Both the position numbers and the translations under genes were made by a program. Shown one piece after another: positions 47,701 through 53,300 of a stretch of DNA of 64,000 bases (within the stretch, counting starts at the first letter, position 1; each line of letters begins with the position of its first letter). The notes beneath the pieces were generated by a model that saw only the letters and a list, made by a program, of their open reading frames with translations, was not told the DNA's origin and made no database searches. Source of the DNA: Imbricaverruca yamaguchii (taxonomy: Eukaryota > Arthropoda > Thecostraca > Neoverrucidae); contig JAOTOL010001501.1 of assembly GCA_034440575.1 (NCBI GenBank), positions 28,501 through 92,500 on the forward strand, written 5' to 3'.

Positions 47701-48775
47701 CAGACAGTTACGACCATGTTGAGACTGTAGGCAGTGGAGAGCGGACTGGCACCAACGCTGGCCTGCGTCGCCCTGATGAATGGATCATGCACAATGTTGA
47801 CGACAGCGCTGGCCGTTGACCAAGTGATCTCGGCCCAAGCGAGGTTCAACTGGCTATCACCAAGGCTCGGAAGCTCCGATGACTTCCAGTCGGAGTCCGA
47901 TTTCGTTACACTGAGATGGAATACCTTGCTGGATTGCTGAGGCTCTTGACTTTCTCTTGCTGACTCCCATTCACCTCACTGATGTGTCTGACCTTCTCCT
48001 GCTGATTCCCACTCACGTCACTGATGTGTCTGACCTTCTCCTGCTGCCTCCTACTCACGTCACTGATGTGTCTGACCTTCTCCTGCTGATTCCCACTCAC
48101 GTCACTGATGTGTCTGACCTTCTCCTGCTGCCTCCTACTCACCTCACTGATGTGTCTGACCTTCTCCTGCTGATTCCCACTCACGTCACTGATGTGTCTG
48201 ACCTTCTCCTGCTGCCTCCCACTCACGTCACTGATGTGTCTGACCTTCTCTTGCTGCCTCCTACTCACGTCACTGATGTGTCTGACCTTCTCCTGCTGAT
48301 TCCCACTCACGTCACTGATGTGTCTGACCTTCTCCTGCTGCCTCCCACTCACGTCACTGATGTGTCTGACCTTCTCCTGCTGCCTCCTACTCACGTCACT
48401 GATGTGTCTGACCTTCTCCTGCTGATTCCCACTCACGTCACTGATGTGTCTGACCTTCTCCTGCTGATTCCCACTCACGTCACTGATGTGTCTGACCTTC
48501 TCCTGCTGATTCCCACTCACGTCACTGATGTTCATGACCTTCTCCTGCTGATTCCCACTCACGTCACTGATGTGTCTGACCTTCTCTTGCTGCCTCCTAC
48601 TCACCTTGCTGAGGCTCCTTGCCTGATCCAGCTGACCGGACTCGATGAGCGGAGTCAGGAAGAGAGGCTGGTCGTCGCCTTCGACGACGGTCAGACCTCC
48701 ATGGCTGGTGTATCGCCTGCCGAGGGGAGACCTCAGCGCCTCGGCGGACAGCGCCAGAAGTGCCAGCAGCAGCAT
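28574..48775 (-). CDS. Serine carboxypeptidase, vitellogenic/CPVL-like (gene 1, complete, 7 exons)
   Basis: Seven minus-strand exons (48605-48775, 44510-44617, 43616-43799, 42298-42444, 34942-35016, 32210-32376, 28574-29137) total 1416 nt, giving 471 residues plus stop. All six introns start GT and end AG, and phases fit throughout (0,0,1,1,1,0). Visible: a signal peptide at residues 1-13, the oxyanion-region motif GGPGASS near 107, IDNPVGTG near 148, the nucleophile motif GESYAG with Ser201, Asp387 in NGQLDV, and His444 in NAGHMLP. NLS and NVT are possible N-glycosylation sites. These are hallmarks of peptidase family S10, which removes C-terminal residues in lysosomes or after secretion; the length matches CPVL-type enzymes (about 470). 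Role in yolk or gut proteolysis is inference from the family name. A paralogue lies downstream in the same orientation. The introns are bloated by mobile elements and minisatellites. Confidence 0.93.
29210..29520 (+). mobile_element. Reverse-transcriptase fragment in gene 1 intron 6
   Basis: The frame contains [20 protein letters not shown], matching the LGVxxDxxLxWxxH step near the C-terminus of LINE reverse transcriptases, and little else. A short, decayed fragment. Confidence 0.4.
29521..30182. other. Gene 1 intron 6, unassigned
   Basis: No gene I recognise. Confidence 0.4.
30183..30612 (-). mobile_element. TTAA-family 1 element, partial copy D
   Basis: Carries the 5' half of family 1 in reverse orientation, ending GGCGGTTGAAGACCCCCGAG then ACGGGACGGGG at 30612. 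The target TTAA is lost, and a reverse-transcriptase fragment begins at once on the other side. In intron 6 of gene 1. Confidence 0.78.
30613..30740 (-). mobile_element. LINE reverse-transcriptase fragment
   Basis: [17 protein letters not shown] followed by [11 protein letters not shown] matches the RT block around the first catalytic aspartate (FxDxxKAFD). It is cut by the partial TTAA element D on its C-terminal side. Confidence 0.7.
30741..32209. other. Gene 1 intron 6, unassigned
   Basis: No gene found. An AT dinucleotide-rich tract lies at 31252-31296. Confidence 0.45.
32210..32376 (-). CDS. Gene 1 exon 6
   Basis: Two bases complete the preceding glycine codon, then 55 codons run from [20 protein letters not shown] to QGDFVDAFN. 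The AIGDG...DP block is a standard S10 segment. Acceptor GGTAG|GC, donor AAC|GTATGC, phase 0. The reading frame continues a few codons past the donor to a stop, so the exon end is set by the splice signal and by homology. Confidence 0.88.
32377..34383. other. Gene 1 intron 5, unassigned
   Basis: No recognised gene or clear repeat in about 2 kb. 32380-32880 is GC-rich and has open frames on both strands without family motifs. Confidence 0.4.
34384..34602. repeat. Short inverted repeat pair
   Basis: AATGCGACGAATTCAA at 34384 and its near complement TTGAAATTCGTCGCATT at about 34583 bracket 219 bp. It may be the ends of a very small element. Confidence 0.5.
34603..34941. other. Gene 1 intron 5, near exon 5
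   Basis: An 87-codon plus-strand frame is open here but unrecognised. Confidence 0.35.
34942..35016 (-). CDS. Gene 1 exon 5
   Basis: A 75-nt exon that continues straight on from the active-site serine: [20 protein letters not shown], then KINLKG. Acceptor TTTCAG|GGAAG, donor AAGG|GTAAGC, phase 1 at both ends. It is separated from exon 4 by a 7.3-kb intron full of repeats, but the codon split across the junction is restored exactly. Confidence 0.9.
35017..35681. other. Gene 1 intron 4, near exon 5
   Basis: No gene recognised. 35100-35250 is rich in GCCGC/GCGGC. Confidence 0.4.
35682..35771. repeat. (TA)n microsatellite
   Basis: An essentially pure TA run of about 90 bp, directly before TTAA element copy C. 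Confidence 0.97.
35813..36642 (+). mobile_element. TTAA-flanked element, family 1, copy C
   Basis: 830 bp. The left target site has decayed to TTAG, the right is TTAA. Otherwise full length and collinear with copy A. It lies in intron 4 of gene 1, between a (TA)n tract and the AGTC repeat. Confidence 0.8.
36776..37890. repeat. Degenerate (AGTC)n tetranucleotide tract, ~1.1 kb
   Basis: CAGT/CAGTCAGT recurs with many point changes. Internal larger duplications are visible (for example CATTCACTCAATCAGACGGT at about 36890 and again near 37330). Open frames reading SQSVSQSV are a by-product. Confidence 0.93.
37891..38977. other. Insert and outlying AGTC/GAGT repeat
   Basis: 37891-38535 is non-repetitive and holds a tRNA B-box-like block on the minus strand (GTTCGATCCCCGG near 37965), possibly a SINE remnant. 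38536-38700 returns to AGTC repeat resembling 37120-37290. 38820-38940 is a GAGT-rich degenerate tract. Confidence 0.5.
38978..39790 (-). mobile_element. Penelope-like element, 3' part (RT end plus GIY-YIG endonuclease)
   Basis: The minus-strand frames, with frameshifts and stops, read: RT C-terminal end [86 protein letters not shown]; and AYIGETT. The Cys-rich stretch followed by YIGET is the GIY-YIG endonuclease typical of Penelope-like retroelements. The C-terminal RRHFATNH...IAESIEIRN also occurs in an inverted copy at 39823-39965. Non-functional. In intron 4 of gene 1. Confidence 0.72.
39823..39965 (+). mobile_element. Penelope-like element, inverted 3'-end copy
   Basis: About 140 bp that repeat 38978-39125 in the opposite orientation (CTTCGCCACAAATCACC / TTCGCCACAAATCACC; ATTGAAATCAGGAACCA in both). 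It encodes HFATNH and AESIEIRN and stops. It lies about 30 bp from the start of the larger fragment. Confidence 0.75.
40080..42154. mobile_element. hAT-like non-autonomous element (2059 bp) with target duplication
   Basis: 40088-42146 is bounded by inverted ends CAGGGGCGGT...ACCGCCCCTG (left CAGGGGCGGTTCG, right CGACCGCCCCTG) and flanked by CATTGAAG (40080) and CATTGAGA (42147), matching at six of eight positions. CAGGGGCGG ends with an 8-bp duplication are characteristic of hAT elements. No transposase is visible. The interior is AT-rich and contains a (TTAGG)n tract and scattered CCTAA. In intron 4 of gene 1. Confidence 0.75.
40523..40562 (+). repeat. (TTAGG)n tract, arthropod telomere-type unit
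   Basis: About seven near-perfect TTAGG units in a row, with TTAGGT outliers to the left (40455-40505) and reversed CCTAA blocks at about 40937-41125. All inside the hAT-like element. Confidence 0.85.
42298..42444 (-). CDS. Gene 1 exon 4 (catalytic serine)
   Basis: Completes codon 155 and encodes residues 156-203 plus one base. Begins [20 protein letters not shown] and ends [12 protein letters not shown], the nucleophile motif with Ser201. Acceptor CCATAG|GG, donor GCAG|GTATGT. No second copy of this exon is in the window. Confidence 0.93.
42673..43442. repeat. 15-bp minisatellite, ~51 copies, gene 1 intron 3
   Basis: Unit TACACCGCTGCTGAG with substitutions at a few fixed positions (A/G after ACC, CTG/ATG/CCG). 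The period is strictly 15, so both strands appear as long open frames. It ends next to fragment F of the TTAA element, 174 bp from exon 3. Confidence 0.96.
43450..43597 (-). mobile_element. TTAA-family 1 element, short fragment F
   Basis: About 148 bp from the 5' part of family 1 (GAACTTTTTTGGAGGTGA, AACTCGTTGACC, CCAAGTTGATGTGGGAA). It lies between the 15-bp minisatellite and exon 3 of gene 1, stopping about 19 bp from the splice donor. Confidence 0.75.
43616..43799 (-). CDS. Gene 1 exon 3 (oxyanion-hole region)
   Basis: Encodes residues 94-154 plus the first base of codon 155. Contains [20 protein letters not shown] and ends [11 protein letters not shown]. Acceptor CCCCCAG|GACGC, donor ACGG|GTACGG (phase 1). 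It is exactly the same length as the paralogue's exon 3 and shares a 131-bp perfect match with it that runs past the donor (43608-43738). Confidence 0.92.
43800..44509. other. Gene 1 intron 2
   Basis: No gene or repeat recognised. Confidence 0.45.
44510..44617 (-). CDS. Gene 1 exon 2
   Basis: Encodes 36 residues (58-93), phase 0 at both ends: [20 protein letters not shown], then [16 protein letters not shown]. The SYSxYLTV...NIFFWFFPA block is the conserved start of the mature S10 domain. The acceptor reads CAG|GTGGTG and the donor GAG|GTGTTG. The paralogous exon is 1199-1300, two codons shorter and clearly diverged. Confidence 0.9.
44618..45023. other. Gene 1 intron 1, next to exon 2
   Basis: Nothing recognised before TTAA family 2 copy ii. 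Confidence 0.45.
45024..46020 (+). mobile_element. TTAA-flanked element, family 2, copy ii
   Basis: 997 bp collinear with copy i. The left end is decayed (TTACATACGCTCTGGAGG); the right end reads GCGTGTG-TTAA. Contains a perfect 14-bp GC stem-loop at 45450-45482. In intron 1 of gene 1. Confidence 0.75.
46186..47138 (-). mobile_element. TTAA-flanked element, family 2, copy iii, inverted
   Basis: About 953 bp, reverse orientation, with CTAACACGCGCACTGGGGGG at the low end and CTTCAGGGAGCGTGCTAG at the high end. Shares GGGAAGCGCATCAGCGCCGA (as complement) with copies i and ii. Only 165 bp separate it from copy ii, so the two form a large inverted repeat. Confidence 0.75.
47139..47932. other. Gene 1 intron 1, next to the 42-bp array
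   Basis: No gene recognised. (TATG)n-like run at about 47623-47636. Confidence 0.45.
47933..48604 (-). repeat. 42-bp minisatellite starting at the exon 1 splice donor of gene 1
   Basis: Sixteen 42-bp units directly follow exon 1. On the minus strand each begins with GTGAGT (GTGAAT in the last) and reads VS(R/G)(R/N)[10 protein letters not shown], 14 residues, if translated in the exon 1 frame with no stop. The last unit is degenerate and its KSLSN end resembles the exon 1 end RSLSK, suggesting the array grew from the exon-intron junction itself. It is intron by comparison with gene 2, but every unit is a potential in-frame alternative donor. Confidence 0.9.
48605..48775 (-). CDS. Gene 1 exon 1: signal peptide and N-terminal propeptide
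   Basis: Encodes residues 1-57. The ATG at 48775 opens a leucine/alanine-rich signal peptide ([13 protein letters not shown]), followed by LRSPLGR, which is shared with the paralogue's exon 1. It closes with [19 protein letters not shown]. The donor is AAG|GTGAGT at 48604, phase 0. The border is fixed by the paralogue, whose exon 1 ends at the equivalent residue (NLSR|GTAGGT). The reading frame stays open past this donor for another 672 nt because of the 42-bp array, so an ORF caller would wrongly extend the exon. Confidence 0.88.
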
Positions 48776-48833
48776 GCTAGTGCCTGCTGACAGAGCCGGC
48801 CGTAGGCTGAAGGGCTGAGGGCTATCGGACGAG

Positions 48834-48955
48834 TAGGACTACTGAAACTCCGCCGAGGAACAGCATCAAGCTGGACAAGAGACAGTCGGGTGGGTAGGAT
48901 TACTGAAACTCCGCCGAAGTACAGTATCAAGCGGGACATAAACAATGAAGGGTGG
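48834..48955 (-). promoter_or_regulatory. Tandem 61-bp duplication just upstream of gene 1
   Basis: Two copies (48834-48894 and 48895-48955) of a 61-bp segment lie 59-180 nt upstream of the start codon. On the minus strand each contains CGGCGGAGTTTCAGTA. TCAGT matches the arthropod initiator consensus, so each copy could hold a transcription start; that is inference. No TATA box is obvious. Confidence 0.45.
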
Positions 48956-48990
48956 TACGCCCGCCTGGCCTTAGTGGTTGTGGATCCTTA

Positions 48991-49822
48991 TTAACCATCA
49001 CCATCTTTCCGGTCCACTCATCACACACCGTCTCGGGGGGTCAATACATACCTCTTCTAATCTCCAAACTAAGCATCGCACGGCAACGAAACAGGTGTCG
49101 GAAAGCGCTCGGCAAGTGGGGTCCAAAACCACGCTCAAAATTTTTCCCCCAAAATTGACGTTACTAGGGGCTCCATGTGATCACGACTGACATTATGTTT
49201 ATTAACTCCGGGAAGTTCATTTTGGAAGAGACTTTAAAAGCAAAAATTATTTGGAATCAGAAAAGGAAGACCATGGACCTATTTGCTCCCACCAAAAAAT
49301 CAACGCAATACTTTTTTAATTTTTAAAAAGATGGAATTTTCCATTTTCTCTACATCGATTTTTATAATGGGTAGTGCTGACTGCAAAACGTTGTTTGAAG
49401 TTAACGTGCCGGGATAAAAATGTTTACTTTGGGCAGAATCATCTATTTTAGCCCTAATGGGCAAATATGCAAAGCTAATACGTTATCAAGAACCACACAA
49501 AATCAACGATTCCCTGGCGGGTTTTGTTTCATACCTAAAGGTCACCAAATGCTGAAATATGCATTCAAATATATTTGTCCGTTAGATCGTGACGACTGGT
49601 TGAACTTTTTTGTCGGGGGGGGGGGAGATCTCACTTGAACAATACGAACTGGTTGACCATAGACGACCTTAGCTCAAAATTTGCACACAACATGCCAAAT
49701 TGATGTGGGGAAAAGCCATAACAAATCTTAGGGCGCTACCAAGCGCCGTTCTTTCGCTATCCGCGGAGAACCCTTGGGGGGGGGGGCGGCACAAATCAAC
49801 CACCGCCCCGAGAGAGGGTTAA
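48991..49822 (-). mobile_element. TTAA-flanked element, family 1, copy E
   Basis: 832 bp, TTAA at both ends, inverted relative to A-C and the most diverged of the full-length copies. It starts about 35 bp upstream of the duplicated promoter segment of gene 1. Confidence 0.72.
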
Positions 49823-50106
49823 GTCCGTCTTATAGCTCACAATTCACACATTAGTTATTTGCATTAATGTCATTGGTAGTAGTATTGCGATACAGGGGTA
49901 CAGCCAAGGTCTTCCTAAGAGGGTCCGGATCGAAAAAACCTCGGGTAAAACCGCATTCCAATTTGTGCTCATTTTTGGCTCGAATTCGTCTCCTCAGTTT
50001 CCACGGAGACTGAGGAGACGCCACGCGTTTAGCTATTTAGACCCACCTGCCACCTGAAGCAGCGTTTTTGTTAAGCACCTTGCGAAGAAACCGAAAGGTG
50101 TGCACG
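49823..50106. other. Spacer with a perfect hairpin
   Basis: No gene. 49988-50019 is an 11-bp perfect inverted repeat (GTCTCCTCAGT / ACTGAGGAGAC) around a 10-nt loop. Confidence 0.6.
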
Positions 50107-50432
50107 CCTCTGACCTGGACGAGCCCGACCTGAATCCACCCACCTGGCACCTGACCCGGACGAGCCCGACCTGAATCCACCCACCTGGCACCTGACCTGG
50201 ACGAGCCCGACCTGAATCCATCCACCTGGCACCTGACCTGGACGAGCCCGACCTGAGTCCACCCACCTGGCACCTGACCTGGACGAGCCCGACCTGAATC
50301 CATCCACCTGGCACCTGACCTGGACGAGCCCGACCTGAATCCACCCACCTGGCACCTGACCTGGACGAGCCCGACCTGAATCCATCCACCTGGCACCTGA
50401 CCTGGACGAGCCCGACCTGAATCCACCCACCT
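50107..50432. repeat. 41-bp minisatellite, ~8 copies
   Basis: Unit CCTGGACGAGCCCGACCTGA plus ATCCACCCACCTGGCACCTGA at a 41-bp period. As 41 is not a multiple of three, translation cycles through three peptide phases; all are open on the minus strand. Confidence 0.93.
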
Positions 50433-50537
50433 GACACCGGCCGGCTCGCTGCAGGCGACCGTGACCGCCAATCAACTGTGCGACAAATGTCGGCCGAGCG
50501 CTGCCATATATCAGCTGCCATATCGCGACCGCATTTC

Positions 50538-50571
<34 letters not shown>

Positions 50572-51440
50572 TATCGGAGGGCAGCGTCACGGCTAAATCC
50601 GAGCAGATGCTCGCGCTCGCACGGTCCTGATACGCGGCGAAGTTGAGCAGATGCTCCACTCGCAGAGGTCCGGTACACACCGGAACGGTGCAGCGGTCGA
50701 CACGAGGTCACGGGGTCGTCACGTGTACATCACATGATGCATCGGCTAATTGAGCACCGCTGCTATTGCTGGGTGAATGCGTAGAACAGGCGCACATCGG
50801 GACAGAAGACAGGACAATGCTGAGGTCACGGCAGGGCCTTGGAGAGGCATTTATCTGGGTAATGCATGGGCAGATAGAAAGCAGAACGTAGGGATTGCGG
50901 GAAAGCAAAGATCGCGAAAGGACATGAGAAAACGTTAGTCAAATAGGGCATAACATTGTTGTCAGTTCAAGCAAAAAGTTGAAGAAAAGACAAAGTCAAT
51001 TGTTTAAATGTGAAAAACGCAAAACTCAAATGGACAGAAGCGTGTGCTTGTCTCACATCAATTTCTGCAGGAAACTAACCTTTATCAAAGAGGAAATTTA
51101 TAAAGGAAATATCCGAACCCTCAAATAATATTGTGAAGCACAAAGAGACTGTATTTCGAAATTCAAACATACGTGACAAAACAAAACCATACAAAATACC
51201 TGACCTATAAAAAATGTGGTCGAAATTCGAGGATCTCTACCGTGCGGACAAGAAGGTATTTTCCCACACCGCCTCTCACGCCGGTTGCCGCGTGTTAGTA
51301 GCATGCATTTCACGTAGAAGGCTGGGCTAGAATCATCCAGAAAGGACAGCGTAATAATGCAAGCATGCACCTAGTTGTTCCCATGGTATATACCAGTATC
51401 ACTCTGCCATGTGCCATGTATGCTGACATATTACAAGTTA
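50433..51440. other. Upstream region, unassigned
   Basis: No gene seen. A (CA)n microsatellite lies at about 50540-50568. Confidence 0.5.
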
Positions 51441-51760
51441 GCTCATCTGCGCCCGATGACACCGCTAGGTAGTCTCTCAAGTGACGGGACGAGTCGTCTC
51501 ATCTGCGCCCGATGACACTGCTAGGTAGTCTCTCAGGTGACGGGACAAGTCGTCTCATCTGCGTCCGATGACACCGCTAGGTAGCCTCTCAAGTGACGGG
51601 ACGAGTCGTCTCATCTGCGTCCGATAGCACCGCCAGGTTGTCATCGCCTTCAAGTGACAAAACAAATTGTCTCATCTGCGTCCGATAGCACCACCAGGTT
51701 GTCATCGCCTTCAAGTGATAGGACAAATTGTCTCATCCGCATCCGATGTCATCCGCGGAA
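51441..51760. repeat. 56/61-bp minisatellite, ~5.5 copies
   Basis: CTCATCTGCG recurs at 51442, 51498, 51554, 51610, 51671 and 51732: three 56-bp steps, then two 61-bp steps. The longer units carry GGTTGTCATCGCCTTC in place of GGTAGTCTCTC. Confidence 0.9.
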
Positions 51761-53300
51761 GCTGTTTGTGTTACTGTTAGGAGCGCCGGCGCCGGCATGC
51801 AGTTTGGGTGAGATGAGTCAAGTGGGTGATGTCTATAACGCTCGTGGCGTAGACACAGCCAAGCAGTAAATGGAGGAGGTATTGATGTTAGTCACCTAGT
51901 AGCGAGAAATTCGGGAGTGGAACTCACTTTTAGCAAAAGGCCTGAATCGATCGTTTTAGTGTCATGATCCCCATGGCTTCCTTTTGGCGGTGCAATTGAC
52001 TTACCGTGTTCCATGAATATGCCTGATGTTAGTTTGATCTTGTATGTGTGGTTGGAGTGGTAAAGTGTGAAGTTGTGCTGTGTCCATGCATTTTGTGATG
52101 CCTTTGAATGTGACGCCGTAGGATGGTTTTGCAGTATTCTTCCGAGCATTCCATGTTATATTAAACGTTCGATTTCTCTTGCTTTGCAAGCCTGTTTGTT
52201 CATATCCTGACAATTTATGTGACCCGTGATCTAGAGACAAGAAATGCTGCTGAAGTGGTGGGCCTGCTGAATTTTATCCATGGTTGGGTGGAACAGTCGT
52301 GAGTGCTGCTAGTTGACTGGATGACATATTTTGTGTTTGAACAGCTTGTCGTTTTGAGTCTCTTTCGATATTCCTCGTCGTATGTAGTAGCGCCATCTAT
52401 AATTGTGGCGTCATCTATACTTACTATCAAGTATTCTAACTCGTCATAATTGAGAATGTGAACTATTAGTTACACGAACTAGCGATAGATGTCCCTGTAT
52501 TCACTGATGGCAGCTCACTAACGTGGCTCCTAACGGATAAATTTAAATTTACCCCTATTACGGCAGGGCTCGCTTAGGCCTCATTCGTAAGAGTTGGAAG
52601 CCATTCCACCCCATTTGAGATCTCGGGACGTATTGGGCCGATTCCAAAAATGGATGGCTCAACCGCATTTTACTGGGTCTAGACTACACATTTAGCTTGT
52701 CAGAATGTCAAAATTTTCGCAACGGCGAGGTCAGGAGGAAAGAGTGGGAAAATAATTCAGGAAGACTATTTGGAGCTGTATTTGTACTATGCATCGGCAA
52801 CGTTTTGCATATATGGGTATAAATAATTATAATTGATACAAAGCAAGATTTGCTGCCCATGCATGGAAACAAAAAAACAGCGATGACATAGCCTGAGGAG
52901 CGGTTGGCACAATTTGTTCTTGGTGGCTGGCCATTTTCTTCAGCGATGCCACACACACATACATACACATATTATTTTGTTGTCCACGCATAATACCAAT
53001 ACTTATTCTGGTTTCGGACCAAAGACTTCGCCAAGGAACTAAGCTAGGGACCTGAGTGGGAAGACTACTCCAATCATTCACCGTTGAAAAAATGCCTGGC
53101 TCCGCAACTATGCACGATTTATTATAATCCTGTACCCTAAGCCCTCTGCTTCCCTTGTTGATCCGTCACTGGAGAAGTGCTACCCTCGTCGCGCCATAAC
53201 TTCTTGTGGTTTGAATAGGGTATGTCCTGAGTATCTATACTCACCTCCTGCGTCCATCATTGGGAAAGTCTTCTGGCACGGCCACTGCGATACAGTATTG
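51761..53300. other. Upstream region, unassigned
   Basis: No recognised gene. Minus-strand frames at 51892-52430 are unplaced. A good donor-like AGGAG|GTGAGTATA lies on the minus strand near 53240, but no exon could be built on it. Confidence 0.35.

Noticed and set aside
47957..48790. Plus-strand open frame of 277 codons (repeating [11 protein letters not shown])
   Set aside because: It is the antisense shadow of the 42-bp array and exon 1 of the carboxypeptidase.
50033..50680. Minus-strand protein of 215 residues with a WIQVGLVQVRCQV-type repeat
   Set aside because: The 41-bp minisatellite read through; all three minus-strand phases are open, so the frame carries no coding signal.
51892..52430. 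Minus-strand open frames possibly from a retroelement
   Set aside because: Composition and fragments were suggestive, but no RT, integrase, protease or endonuclease motif could be found.
53225..53290. Exon ending at AGGAG|GTGAGTATA on the minus strand
   Set aside because: A good donor sequence, but the upstream side runs straight into the 14-bp array with no acceptor or recognisable coding homology.
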